From NCBI RefSeq assembly GCF_000248055.1, contig NZ_BAFC01000075.1, forward strand, positions 1-64,000: a stretch of DNA of 64,000 nt, read 5' to 3'. Below are positions 8,654 to 17,492 of this stretch, in pieces (the first letter of the stretch is position 1; every line of letters starts with the position of its first letter). The position numbers and the translations under genes were made by a program. The notes under the pieces are model-generated. The model saw only the letters and a list, made by a program, of their open reading frames with translations, ran no database searches and was not told where the DNA came from. The stretch comes from Gordonia sputi NBRC 100414 (GTDB lineage: Bacteria > Actinomycetota > Actinomycetes > Mycobacteriales > Mycobacteriaceae).

Positions 8654-9681
8654 TGCGTCGCGGAGTTTCGTTTGTCCTGTGTGTGCTGGCCGTCGTGGCA
8701 GCGCTCGTCGTCGTCGCGGTCGGACGTGGAACCAATCCCGCGAATCTGTTGCCGAGACTGACCTCGTCGTCGTCGAATTCGACGACGCTCTACGTCGACT
8801 TCGCGTCGGTCGTCAATCTCCCGCTGGGTGCACGGGTGCTCTCGCGCGGTACCCAGATCGGCACCCTGGAATCCATCGAACTCGTCCCCAACGCCGCGCG
8901 GCTGACCCTCGGCATCACTCCGGAAGCCCAGGTGTTGCGCGGATCGAAAGCCGAACTGCGACAGTCGACGATGCTCGGCGACATCTACGTCGCGTTGATA
9001 CCGCCCGCCTCGCCGAGCGCGCCGCTCCTGCATGACGGCGACGTCATCGGCCTGCGCGACACAGACCCCGGCCCCCAGATCGAAGACATCATCACCAATC
9101 TCGCCGACTTCATGGCGGGTGGCTCGGTGATGCGGGTGCAGGATTCGATTCGAAAGGTCAACGAGTCCGTCGACATCAAGAACGGAGACCTCCCCGCGGG
9201 ATCCCGGGTAGGCGCTCACGATATCCAGGATCTCGCACGCGGCACCGACGAGTTGAACTCGATGATCGACACACTCGACACAACAAGCCGCGAGATAGCC
9301 TCTGACCCAACTCTTCTCGCGATGTCGATGGGTCCACAGGGCCAGTTCACCCTGGGGTCTGTCATGGACGCGATCAGTGAGGGATTCAAACTCGTCGCGG
9401 GATCCAGTGCGCTCGCTATCGGCCTGAGCTGGCTCACGCCGAGGCTGGTCGAGCTCAACCCGTTCCTGGAGAAGATCACGCCCCTGCTGCGCAGCTACTC
9501 CGCGACGTCGACCGAATTCAACGGCAACATCGGCAAGGTCGTCGACGTGACGCAGACAAAGCTCCTCCCGTTCGCCAAGAACGGTGGGGTCTCCGTCGAC
9601 AAGATCACCGTGGGTGCAGACCGTCGGGAAGCAACCCGATCGGTGACGGCGGTGCTGCGCATGATCGGAGCGGTCCGATGA
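8650..9681 (+). CDS. mceE: Mce family protein E (no lipobox)
   Basis: A 343-residue Mce protein at the E position, where many mycobacterial operons encode a lipoprotein. Here the N-terminus MMRRGVSFVLCVLAVVAAL has a Cys but no LxGC lipobox, so it is predicted to be a plain membrane-anchored protein. The MCE domain carries LGARVLSRGTQIGTLESIEL. The ATG at 8650 overlaps the mceD stop (ATGA). The helical C-terminal region resembles those of its neighbours. Confidence 0.9.
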   Translation: MMRRGVSFVLCVLAVVAALVVVAVGRGTNPANLLPRLTSSSSNSTTLYVDFASVVNLPLGARVLSRGTQIGTLESIELVPNAARLTLGITPEAQVLRGSKAELRQSTMLGDIYVALIPPASPSAPLLHDGDVIGLRDTDPGPQIEDIITNLADFMAGGSVMRVQDSIRKVNESVDIKNGDLPAGSRVGAHDIQDLARGTDELNSMIDTLDTTSREIASDPTLLAMSMGPQGQFTLGSVMDAISEGFKLVAGSSALAIGLSWLTPRLVELNPFLEKITPLLRSYSATSTEFNGNIGKVVDVTQTKLLPFAKNGGVSVDKITVGADRREATRSVTAVLRMIGAVR

Positions 9682-10637
9682 AGGCGCGCTACATGTTCTC
9701 CATCGTGGCGACCATTGCGGTGCTCATCCTCGCGGTCGCCTACCTCTCGGTGGGCGTCCTGAAGATGCGGGTCATCTCCGACCAGACGACCGTCACCATC
9801 ACCGCACCCAAATCCAACGGCCTGCATGCCGGTTCGGCTGTCTTGCTCCGCGGAGTGTCGATCGGGAGTGTGTCGTCGGTGACCTACACCGGCGGCAACG
9901 ACATCGAGATCGAGATCTCCTACGACGCCGCGCATCAGATACCGTCGAACAGCAAACTCGTCATCGAGAACCAATCGATGATCGGGGAGTCGGGACTCTT
10001 CCTCATTCCCCCGAAAGACGATGCGGCCCAGACCATTCGTAGTGGTCAGACCCTGACCGCGACCGTGGTCGACGTCCCGGCGTCGGTGCCGGAGCTCCTC
10101 GGCTCGACGCAGACGTTGCTCGATCAGGTCGACCCGACGCTCGTCAACGATCTCGTCGACACTCTCGCGGCAGCACTCGCCGGAACCGAGTCCGACGTCG
10201 AACGCCTCACCCCGGCCGCGCAGGTACTTGCGGCGACGATGATCTACTCGCAGCCGGCCATCGAGAAGATCATCGGAAACTCGACGACGATGCTGCAGGA
10301 CGGCGCCTGGATCGGCCCCTCGCTTCGTCCGACTGCTCCCCAACTTGTGTACGCGGGTACCAGCGTCCGCGACGTCGTGACCGCGGTCAAGCCGTTCGCC
10401 GTCTCCACCGACGGCGGAAAGAAGATCCGGGATCGCTGGAAACCGTCGTTGAATCGGTCCGCTGAGTTCGTGAACACCATCGCACCCCCATTGGGCAGCA
10501 TCGCCGACACACTGCTCCCGGCCGCACGGCAGTCGGGTTCGGTGCTGGCCCAGATCAACATCGCGACGCTGCTGGAGCAGGCAATGAAGGTCCTGCCCGG
10601 CGACAGCCTGCAACTAACCGTGACACCGCCGAGATGA
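9678..10637 (+). CDS. mceF: Mce family protein F
   Basis: The last Mce subunit, 319 residues: an N-terminal helix (FSIVATIAVLILAVAYLSV), an MCE domain with LHAGSAVLLRGVSIGSVSSV, then a helical region. It starts at ATG 9678, overlapping mceE by four bases. It ends 27 bases before the Mce-associated gene. With A-E it completes the six-subunit set needed for a hetero-hexamer, so the operon is structurally complete apart from the ATPase. Confidence 0.91.
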   Translation: MKARYMFSIVATIAVLILAVAYLSVGVLKMRVISDQTTVTITAPKSNGLHAGSAVLLRGVSIGSVSSVTYTGGNDIEIEISYDAAHQIPSNSKLVIENQSMIGESGLFLIPPKDDAAQTIRSGQTLTATVVDVPASVPELLGSTQTLLDQVDPTLVNDLVDTLAAALAGTESDVERLTPAAQVLAATMIYSQPAIEKIIGNSTTMLQDGAWIGPSLRPTAPQLVYAGTSVRDVVTAVKPFAVSTDGGKKIRDRWKPSLNRSAEFVNTIAPPLGSIADTLLPAARQSGSVLAQINIATLLEQAMKVLPGDSLQLTVTPPR

Positions 10638-10664
10638 CAGCCCGAGCCAATGAGGAGCCAGCCC

Positions 10665-11494
10665 ATGACAACCGACCTGCACACCACGACCAACGACGTC
10701 GAGCCGGAGAACGATGGTACCGGCGCGACTGACACCACGAATCCGCCCGCCGAGAAAGCTGCTGCCGAGAAGGCTTCCGCGGAGAAAGCTGCCGCCGCAA
10801 AGACCCCTGTCGAAGAGCCAGCTGCCGAGAAGCCTTCTGCGCGAGCTCAGTTGACCGAGTACCTGTCGGTGCGTCGCCACCCGGTTGTCGCGGCGGTCAG
10901 CATGTTGTGCGTGGCCGCGCTGGTCGCGGTCGCCGTGCTCGCCTACCTCCTCGTGCAGCGATCCGACGACCTCGCTGCCGAACGTCAACTGACCGCCGAC
11001 AAGCAGACGGCCGAGACCGTCGCCGGTAGGTACGCGGTCGGCGCGGCGACGTTCGACTTCAACAATCTGCAACCGTGGTCGGCGGCACTGAAGAATGGCA
11101 CTGCGCCGGAACTCAATTCGCGCTTCGACGTCGCGGTGAATACGCTGACACCACTCATCCAGGAGGTCCAATGGGTGCAGACCGCGAAGCTGATAGCAGC
11201 GAAAACCGTTGACATCAGGGCTGATCGGCAGTTCATCGTGCAGGTCTTCGTCTCCACACACATGACGAGCACGCAGAATCCGAAGGGACTCAACACCGTC
11301 ACCCCCTACACCATCACGCTCGACCGCGACAGCAACTGGCTGATCACCGACGTCGCCGGGATCGCAGGCGCGGCACAGGACGGCTCGTCGGGCAGCGGTA
11401 CCCCGAATCTCACGCAGAGCGACGCGGGGTCTGGAAGCCAGGGCAGCAGTACTCAGGGAAACAGCAACCAGGGCAACAGCAACCAGGGGAGTGA
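10665..11494 (+). CDS. Mce-associated membrane protein; stop apparently lost to a frame problem
   Basis: A Mas-type protein. The acidic, Ala/Glu/Lys-repeat N-terminus is followed by one membrane helix (VAAVSMLCVAALVAVAVLAYLL) and an extracytoplasmic domain of about 120 residues, as in proteins after mce operons; these stabilise Mce complexes. ATG 10665 is chosen because GAGGAG (10652-10657) lies seven bases before it. In the sequence as given there is no stop near the expected end: the frame stays open to 12245, antisense-like through the next genes. A TGA at 11492-11494 sits one frame away, just after a G run (11486-11489), and would overlap the next GTG start. The end given here assumes that stop. 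Confidence 0.7.
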
Positions 11495-12138
11495 CGGCAC
11501 GGGCGGTCAGGCCCCGGCCGCCCCGCGCAGCCGACACCATGACCACAGCCACCCCGGGCGGACACCGCTGGTCGGTAGTGCTGCTCGTCGTGGCAACGGT
11601 CGGAGGCGTTGCCACGACGATGACGTGGGTTCGGGCGCAGGGGTCGGTCATTCCGGCGTCGACCGATCTGACCGACCAGACCGTCACACGGTCGGGAGCA
11701 CCCGAAGAGCTCGCCGCCCGCGGCGTCGTCGGTCTGGCCGGAGCAGTCGCACTGGTCGCAGCATCCCTCCTCGCCGCGTTCGCGCTGTGGGCCGTCAGCC
11801 CCGGCTATCGGCACGCCCGCGCGGGCTACGCCACGATCGGGGTGTCGGCGGTCGGTATCGCGGCGGTGGTGTGGTTCCTCATGGATGCGGCGGCCCGTTC
11901 GTCCGTCTTCGGCGCGGCCGTCGACGTCCAGACAGACACCGTCGAGGTGTCCGCGTGGCCCCCGATCACGCTGTACTGCTTCGTGATCACCTGTCTCGTT
12001 GGTGTGATGCTGGTGCCGCGAGCGGATCGAGACGATCACACTCCAGCCAACGACCGCGCACCAGCCAACGACGTTCCAGCAGAGCCCTCCACGCCGCCGC
12101 CTCACCCGAATTCTGGGAGCATGACGCTCAGAGCATGA
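11491..12138 (+). CDS. Multi-pass membrane protein after the mce operon
   Basis: A 215-residue membrane protein (199 if it starts at ATG 11539). It has about four hydrophobic segments: SVVLLVVATVGGVATT near the N-terminus, a pair around GVVGLAGAVALVAASLLAAF and IGVSAVGIAAVVWFL, and one near ITLYCFVITCLVGVML, with an extracytoplasmic loop after the first and a polar Pro-rich tail. The topology is reminiscent of the Trp-operon-associated membrane family, but I cannot confirm that. The GTG at 11491 would be coupled to the Mas stop (GTGA). Its 3' end overlaps the convergent gene by 11 bases. Confidence 0.7.
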   Translation: MTARAVRPRPPRAADTMTTATPGGHRWSVVLLVVATVGGVATTMTWVRAQGSVIPASTDLTDQTVTRSGAPEELAARGVVGLAGAVALVAASLLAAFALWAVSPGYRHARAGYATIGVSAVGIAAVVWFLMDAAARSSVFGAAVDVQTDTVEVSAWPPITLYCFVITCLVGVMLVPRADRDDHTPANDRAPANDVPAEPSTPPPHPNSGSMTLRA

Positions 12139-12874
12139 CGCCGAACATGATCGACATTCCCGCGGCCATGCAGATCTGCGAGATATCGCCCGCGAAGGCG
12201 AGTACGTCCGACGTCGTGCCCGCGCGTCGTCGTCGATCGAGGTAGCGGTACAACCACACCAGGGCGGCGATGGCGAAACCGATCGTGAGTATCCAGTTCA
12301 CCGGGGTGACGTACGCAGGTTCGCTGCTGCCGATCATGTTCATTCCCGGCATGTCCATGCCGCCGGAACCGTGGTCGTGGGCGAGCACGAGCTCACCGAG
12401 CGCCGACGTGTATTCGACTGCGCCCGAAGCATTTGCCGAGGTGCTTTGCGGGAGCAGGCTCCCATTCATCACGGCGTACATCCACGCCATCGCGCCCATC
12501 ATGACCGCGTGATACACGGCGACGGACCGCCCGAACACCGAATCGGTCGCAGGGACGCAACCACAGTTCGCGCCGCAGGTGCAGACATCGCCACACCCGC
12601 ATTCCGGTTCGGCGAGAACAGAACTCGGGAGTGCGAGAGTCGCCAGAAACCAGAGGGCAGCGACAATGAAGAAGACTATCGGGCCTGTGGTCGGCCAGCT
12701 CATCGAGAAGGGCCACGCCATCACGATCATGGCGACCGCCATGATCAGGTGCAGCACGTGTCCGACGTAGGCGGGCCAGCGAAGCGGTTGGCGCACCATC
12801 GCGTACACGGTCAACGCCGCGGAGATCGCGAACAGGATCGTCACGACCGAGCGGAGTGCGAGATTGTCGATCAT
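12128..12874 (-). CDS. DUF5134-like membrane protein with Cys- and Met-rich metal-binding motifs
   Basis: A 248-residue multi-pass membrane protein of the DUF5134 type (HVLHLIMAVAMIVMAWP followed by HAVMMGAMAWMYAVMNG). Unusually, a loop at residues 91-106 reads ECGCGDVCTCGANCGC, six Cys in 15 residues, and a second loop (166-180) reads HDHGSGGMDMPGMNM. Such clusters bind soft metals such as Cu(I), so a copper or related metal role is inferred. ATG 12874 is preferred: it overlaps the stop of the upstream PepSY gene (ATGA), which indicates an operon. A longer frame to 12898 exists. The 3' end overlaps the convergent membrane gene. Confidence 0.8.
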   Translation of the reverse strand: MIDNLALRSVVTILFAISAALTVYAMVRQPLRWPAYVGHVLHLIMAVAMIVMAWPFSMSWPTTGPIVFFIVAALWFLATLALPSSVLAEPECGCGDVCTCGANCGCVPATDSVFGRSVAVYHAVMMGAMAWMYAVMNGSLLPQSTSANASGAVEYTSALGELVLAHDHGSGGMDMPGMNMIGSSEPAYVTPVNWILTIGFAIAALVWLYRYLDRRRRAGTTSDVLAFAGDISQICMAAGMSIMFGVML

Positions 12875-14463
12875 CGGGCACTCTCGGCTGCTGCACAAGG
12901 CTGTTGCTCATCGGAAGGGCCGTGCTCGTGTCCGTGCGGAGGGGTCCCCGAACCGCGGCGCGCAGCAACGATGCCCCACGCGGCGTCGACGATCACAAAC
13001 AGCGCCAACGGAATTCCGAACCACGGCGCGAACCACCCGAGTACTGCGACCACGACGATGAGCGCCACCGCCTCGCCCGGCAGGAGCGAACTCAGCGATC
13101 CTCGCCCGGGCGCCTTGGGCAGGCCGCCACCAGTGGGCCGCCTCCGCCACCACATCAGGTAGCCGCGGATGATCACGCTTATCAGACCGATTCCCAAGAG
13201 CGCCAGGATGATCTGGTTGAGAATGCCGAAGAGTCCCATGTGCGCGCTGATGGCCCAGTCGGTCAACTTCGCCATGAACGGCCACTGCGCGAAGTTCACC
13301 CGATCGGTGACAGCAAATGTCTTGGGGTCCACCGCGATCGCGTCGTACCGGGTGGGAAACCCGCGGTTGTTCTCATTCACCAACCACGCCGCACCCTCCG
13401 CGGACGGCGGCGTGATGACCATCGGTGCGCGCAGACCCGCTCGCGTGGCGGTGTTGTCGACGGCGGTGAAATCCGACGGCGTGATCGTCGGCGGTGCGTC
13501 GACCATCGCGTTGCCGCCGTGGTGATGACCTTCGTTCGACGACGCGGGCGACGTCGAGACCGCGGGCGTCGTCCACGACAGTTCGGTGCGCAACTCACCG
13601 ATGCTCGCGCCCGCATACCGCGACCAACTCAGTCCCGACGCCGACAGCGCGACGAGCCCGATGATGATCCACGTGCCGACGGCCCCGTGCCAGGTCAATG
13701 TTCGACGCCGCTTCGGCGCATCGCGATCGGGTACGAGGACGCGGTTCAGCTTGTGGGTCCGTCGTCGATAACCGATCCAGAGCACCAGCCCGCCCAGCGC
13801 CGTCACCCACAGCCAGCTCGCGGCGATCTCGCCGTAATTGCGACCGACGACACCCAGATGCAGGTTGCGGTGCAGGTCGTCGAACCATGTACGTACCGGC
13901 AACCATTCGCCCATCGTGGTCAGCGATCCGCGCACCTCGCCGGTGTAGGGATCGACGAAGACGGTGCGCGTTCGGTCCGACGGCAGGTCGTCGACACTCA
14001 GCGTGACCCGCGTGGTCGAGTCCGCCTTCGGCGCAGGCGTCACCGACGCGATGGTTCCCTCCGGATGAGCTCGACGCGCCGCAGCGACCTGATCGCCCAG
14101 CGGTAGCCGCTGTGCGCCGACATTGTCAACGGTGAGTTCATGGCTGTATACAGCCCGGTCGATCTGCGGGATCAGCGCGTACAGGGTGCCTGTCACGGCC
14201 GCGACCAGCAGGAACGGGCCGATCAGGATTCCCGCGTAAAAGTGCCAGCGCAGTAGGAGCGGACGCCACCGCTGCGCCGCCGACGGGGCGGTCCGTGCGA
14301 CCCGCGGGCCGCGATCTGGTTCGTCGGTCTCGGACTCGGCCGGCTCGTCGGTCTCGGACTCGGCCGGCTTGTCGGTCTCGGACTCGGCTGGCTTGTCGGG
14401 CGCGGAATCCACGGGTGGAGTGCTGACCACGGCTTCGGTGACTTCCTTCTCGGGAGGCTGCAC
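12871..14463 (-). CDS. PepSY-associated transmembrane protein
   Basis: A 530-residue inner-membrane protein with a PepSY_TM layout: a first helix pair beginning RWHFYAGILIGPFLLVAAVTG, extracytoplasmic PepSY regions (VFVDPYTGEVRGSL, about residues 168-181), and three further membrane segments, ending in a His-rich tail (HGHEHG). Relatives lie near iron or copper uptake genes and may act as membrane reductases or metal-handling proteins. The N-terminus has four tandem copies of an eight-residue ESETDxPA unit (24-bp DNA repeat), probably a variable cytoplasmic spacer. A mid-protein GHHHGG loop adds to the metal theme. It starts at GTG 14463 and is first in an operon with the DUF5134-like gene. 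Confidence 0.82.
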   Translation of the reverse strand: MQPPEKEVTEAVVSTPPVDSAPDKPAESETDKPAESETDEPAESETDEPDRGPRVARTAPSAAQRWRPLLLRWHFYAGILIGPFLLVAAVTGTLYALIPQIDRAVYSHELTVDNVGAQRLPLGDQVAAARRAHPEGTIASVTPAPKADSTTRVTLSVDDLPSDRTRTVFVDPYTGEVRGSLTTMGEWLPVRTWFDDLHRNLHLGVVGRNYGEIAASWLWVTALGGLVLWIGYRRRTHKLNRVLVPDRDAPKRRRTLTWHGAVGTWIIIGLVALSASGLSWSRYAGASIGELRTELSWTTPAVSTSPASSNEGHHHGGNAMVDAPPTITPSDFTAVDNTATRAGLRAPMVITPPSAEGAAWLVNENNRGFPTRYDAIAVDPKTFAVTDRVNFAQWPFMAKLTDWAISAHMGLFGILNQIILALLGIGLISVIIRGYLMWWRRRPTGGGLPKAPGRGSLSSLLPGEAVALIVVVAVLGWFAPWFGIPLALFVIVDAAWGIVAARRGSGTPPHGHEHGPSDEQQPCAAAESAR

Positions 14464-14641
14464 GGCTGCCGGTTCTCCGACAGCACTGTGAGGAGTAGTC
14501 GCCTGTGCCCCGCATACGGTTCCCGCGGATTTCAGGCGAGCTGGGTCACATCGCCTGCGCGCACGCGACCGCCGACTGTGCGCTCGAGCCAGTCGACCGT
14601 GCGCGCCACGCCGAAGTCACGCACGTCAGCGCGCCAGACCA

Positions 14642-14647
14642 TAGGGT
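14642..14647 (+). promoter_or_regulatory. -10 box of a leaderless davB promoter
   Basis: TAGGGT lies six bases before the GTG start of davB, and no Shine-Dalgarno sequence precedes that GTG. This arrangement places the transcription start at or next to the start codon. Confidence 0.55.
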
Positions 14648-14653
14648 TGACAC

Positions 14654-16315
14654 GTGCAGCCAGACGCACCTGTCACCATCTTCGGCCCCGACTTCCCGTT
14701 CGCATACGACGACTGGATCAGCAACCCCGCGGGTCTCGGTCGCGTGCCCGACGACGCGCTGGGCGCGGAGGTCGCGGTCATCGGTGCGGGGATGGCGGGT
14801 ATGGTCGCCGCGTACGAGTTGATGCGGGTCGGTCTGCGGCCCGTCGTGTACGAGCCCGATCGCATCGGCGGACGACTGCGCTCCGAGCAGTTCGTGCCGG
14901 GCGAGCCCGAGGTCGCAGAGCTCGGCGGCATGCGGTTCCCCGTCTCGTCGAGCGCCTTCTTCCATTACGTCGACGCACTCGGTCTGCGTTCGCGCCCGTT
15001 CCCCAACCCGCTGACCGAGGCCGCGGGCAGCACCGTCATCGATCTCGGTGGTGAGACGTTCTACGCCAAGACGCTCGACGACCTGCCGCCGATCTACCGC
15101 GAGATCTCCGACGCCTGGGAATCGGCGCTCGAACGCATCGCGGGATTCTCGGCGCTGCAGGATGCGATCCGAGCTCGCGACACCGCGACGCTGAAATCGA
15201 TGTGGAACGAACTCGTCCGTGAGTGGGACGACCGCAGCTTCTACGACTTCCTCGCGACGTCGAAGGAGTTCGGTAACGCGACCTTCCGGCATCGGGAGTT
15301 GTTCGGGCAGGTCGGATTCGGCACTGGTGGTTGGGATTCGGATTTCAGCAACTCGATGCTCGAGATCTTGCGCGTCGTCGTGACGAACTGCGACACCGAC
15401 CAGAGGTTGATCGTCGGTGGGGCAGAACAGGTTCCGCATCGACTGTGGTCTGCAACGCCGCACCGCATCGCGCACTGGCCGGTCGGGACGAGTCTGTCGT
15501 CGCTGCACAGCGGCGCGCCACGCGCGGGTGTTGCCGCGATCCGACGACTCGGCCCCGATCGCATCGAGGTCACCGACCGCTGGGGTGACTCGCGGGTGTT
15601 CTCCGCCGTGGTCGCCACCTGCCAGGCGTGGCTGTTGTCGACCGAGATCGAGTGCGACGAATCGTTGTTCAGCCAGGACCTCTGGATGGCGCTCGACCGC
15701 ACCCGCTACATGCAGTCGTCGAAGACGTTCGTCATGGTCGACCGTCCCTTCTGGACCGACACCGATCCGACGACCGGCCGTGACGTCTTGAGTATGACGC
15801 TCACCGATCGCCTCACCCGCGGCACCTACCTCTTCGACAACGGCCCCGACCGTCCCGGCGTCATCTGCCTCTCGTACACGTGGATGAGCGACGCGCTGAA
15901 AGTGCTGCCGCATCCGGTCGACCGACGCGTCGAACTCTCGCTCGCGGCACTGAAGAAGATCTACCCCGACCTCGACATCGCGTCGCACATCGTCGGCCGC
16001 CCGATCACCGTCTCGTGGGAGGACGATCCGAACTTTCTCGGCGCATTCAAGGGCGCGCTGCCCGGGCACTATCGCTACAACACCAGGATGTACAACCACT
16101 TTCACGGTCAAGAGCATCTGCCCGACGCCGAGCGCGGCATCTTCATCGCGGGCGACGACGTCTCGTTCACGCCCGCGTGGGTCGAAGGTGCGGTGCAGAC
16201 CGGACTCAACGCGGTCTGGGGAGTGATCGCACACTTCGCCGGCGCCTCTCACCCGTCCAACCCTGGGCCCGGGGATGTGTTCGCCGAGCTCGGACCCATC
16301 GACATAGGCCCGTGA
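14654..16315 (+). CDS. davB: L-lysine 2-monooxygenase (DavB-like flavin oxidoreductase)
   Basis: A 553-residue FAD-dependent amino-acid monooxygenase that oxidatively decarboxylates an L-amino acid to the amide; for DavB this is lysine to 5-aminovaleramide. The N-terminal ITIFGPDFPFA-like start, the Rossmann motif GAGMAG (44-49), GRLRSEQF and AELGGMRFPVSS, and the C-terminal FIAGDDVSFTPAWVEGAVQT match the lysine/tryptophan/phenylalanine 2-monooxygenase family, and many blocks agree with my recollection of Pseudomonas DavB. Full length (about 560). The next gene is a DavA-like amidase, which favours lysine over tryptophan. The start GTG 14654 is apparently leaderless. Confidence 0.9.
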   Translation: MQPDAPVTIFGPDFPFAYDDWISNPAGLGRVPDDALGAEVAVIGAGMAGMVAAYELMRVGLRPVVYEPDRIGGRLRSEQFVPGEPEVAELGGMRFPVSSSAFFHYVDALGLRSRPFPNPLTEAAGSTVIDLGGETFYAKTLDDLPPIYREISDAWESALERIAGFSALQDAIRARDTATLKSMWNELVREWDDRSFYDFLATSKEFGNATFRHRELFGQVGFGTGGWDSDFSNSMLEILRVVVTNCDTDQRLIVGGAEQVPHRLWSATPHRIAHWPVGTSLSSLHSGAPRAGVAAIRRLGPDRIEVTDRWGDSRVFSAVVATCQAWLLSTEIECDESLFSQDLWMALDRTRYMQSSKTFVMVDRPFWTDTDPTTGRDVLSMTLTDRLTRGTYLFDNGPDRPGVICLSYTWMSDALKVLPHPVDRRVELSLAALKKIYPDLDIASHIVGRPITVSWEDDPNFLGAFKGALPGHYRYNTRMYNHFHGQEHLPDAERGIFIAGDDVSFTPAWVEGAVQTGLNAVWGVIAHFAGASHPSNPGPGDVFAELGPIDIGP

Positions 16316-16363
16316 CCCCTTTCCCACTCCTGGAGGACGTCCTGCCGCAGAAAGAGGATTCAG

Positions 16364-17161
16364 ATGCCCGCTGATCGACTACGAATTGCGTTGTGGCAGT
16401 GTCGCTCTGTCGCCGATGACGTCGAGGGGAATCTCGACCGACTCGAGCAAGCGGCCTCCGAGGCGGCGGAGGCCGACGCCGACCTGTTGATCACGCCGGA
16501 GATGTACCTGACCGGCTACAACATCGCGCCGAGCACCGCACGACGCCTGGCCGACCCGGTTGACGGCAAACTCGGCGACGCCGTCGGCAACATCGCTCGA
16601 CGCACCGGGATCGCGATCCTGTACGGATGCGCCGAACTCGACGGCTCGGGCGTCTACAACACCGTCAGACTCGTCGACGCCGACGGTATTTCCCTCGCTT
16701 CACACCGGAAGACGCATCTGTTCGGCGAGATCGATCGCGACGCCGTGGCCGTAGGTGTCTCACCACCTCCCGTGATCGACGTCGGCGGTTGGAGTCTCGG
16801 TCTGCTCATCTGCTACGAGGTCGAGTTCCCGGAGCTTGTGCGCGATCTCGCCGTCCGGGGCGCCGAGGTGATCTGCGTTCCCACCGCCAACATGCCCGAG
16901 TACGACGCCGTCCAGACGGTGCTGCTCCCGGCGCGTGCGTTGGAGAACACCGTGTACGTGGCCTACGCGAACTACTGCGGCGTCGAGGGCGATCTCGCGT
17001 ACGGCGGCCTCAGCGAAGGCATCGGGCCGACTGGCCGGGTGCTCGCGCGTGCCGCGCGCGAACCAATACTGCTGATCGTCGACGTCGAGCGAAAAGTACT
17101 CGACGACGCTCGCGAGCGATTCACCTACCTCGCCGACCGTCGCACAGATTTGTTGTCGTAA
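16364..17161 (+). CDS. davA: 5-aminovaleramide amidohydrolase (DavA-like, nitrilase superfamily)
   Basis: A 265-residue carbon-nitrogen hydrolase. The catalytic triad is visible: Glu46 (TPEMYLTGYN), Lys116 (HRKTHLFGE) and Cys150 (LLICYEVEFPE). In the DavBA pathway it hydrolyses 5-aminovaleramide to 5-aminovalerate and ammonia. Length and motifs match Pseudomonas DavA (about 264 residues). AAAGAGG lies seven bases before ATG 16364, 48 bases after davB. The later genes davT and davD are not adjacent, so further breakdown must use genes elsewhere. Confidence 0.9.
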   Translation: MPADRLRIALWQCRSVADDVEGNLDRLEQAASEAAEADADLLITPEMYLTGYNIAPSTARRLADPVDGKLGDAVGNIARRTGIAILYGCAELDGSGVYNTVRLVDADGISLASHRKTHLFGEIDRDAVAVGVSPPPVIDVGGWSLGLLICYEVEFPELVRDLAVRGAEVICVPTANMPEYDAVQTVLLPARALENTVYVAYANYCGVEGDLAYGGLSEGIGPTGRVLARAAREPILLIVDVERKVLDDARERFTYLADRRTDLLS

Positions 17162-17352
17162 ACACGGGTTCGTGCGAACGTAACACACTATCCGCTGAAA
17201 TCAATATGAAGTTTGGTTCAGCAACATAAAACTGTCGCATCGGTGCAGGTCGAAGGTACTTCCCGAGACGCATTGGCGAATGTGTCGACAGTCACGTTGG
17301 GGTGTGGACATGACGTGGGCACGTGTTCTACCGTTACCTACGGGTCAGTAAG

Positions 17353-17444
17353 CTACCGGCTGGTAGTCATGCTTTTTGGGGTCACTTTCACCACGATGGT
17401 GTTCGCGGGAGCGTGCGCTCAGTTCGGCGGTAGTGACCCCTTTT
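17353..17444 (+). ncRNA. Structured leader candidate upstream of an unknown gene
   Basis: This 331-base gap (17162-17492) has no convincing gene. It contains a hairpin CTACC-GGCT-GGTAG (17353-17366) followed by CTTTTT. Next comes a nine-base outer helix, GGGGTCACT (17378-17386) with AGTGACCCC (17432-17440), enclosing two small hairpins, CACCA-CGA-TGGTG (17389-17401) and GAGC-GTGC-GCTC (17409-17420), and followed by TTTT. That is a plausible three-way junction with a terminator-like end. No known riboswitch class is recognised. A 12-bp palindrome, ACGTG-GG-CACGT, lies at 17313-17324. Confidence 0.4.
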
Positions 17445-17492
17445 CGTGCTGATCTGTCATCCGATCAAGTGTCGACAAAGGGGGGCGGGTTC

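Noticed and set aside
14546..16327. A 593-codon open frame on the minus strand opposite davB
   Set aside because: davB has strong family motifs over its full length; the antisense frame has only low-complexity charged sequence.
17213..17452. A 79-codon frame in the gap after davA
   Set aside because: It overlaps the hairpins of the structured leader, has no good ribosome site and shows no recognisable sequence.
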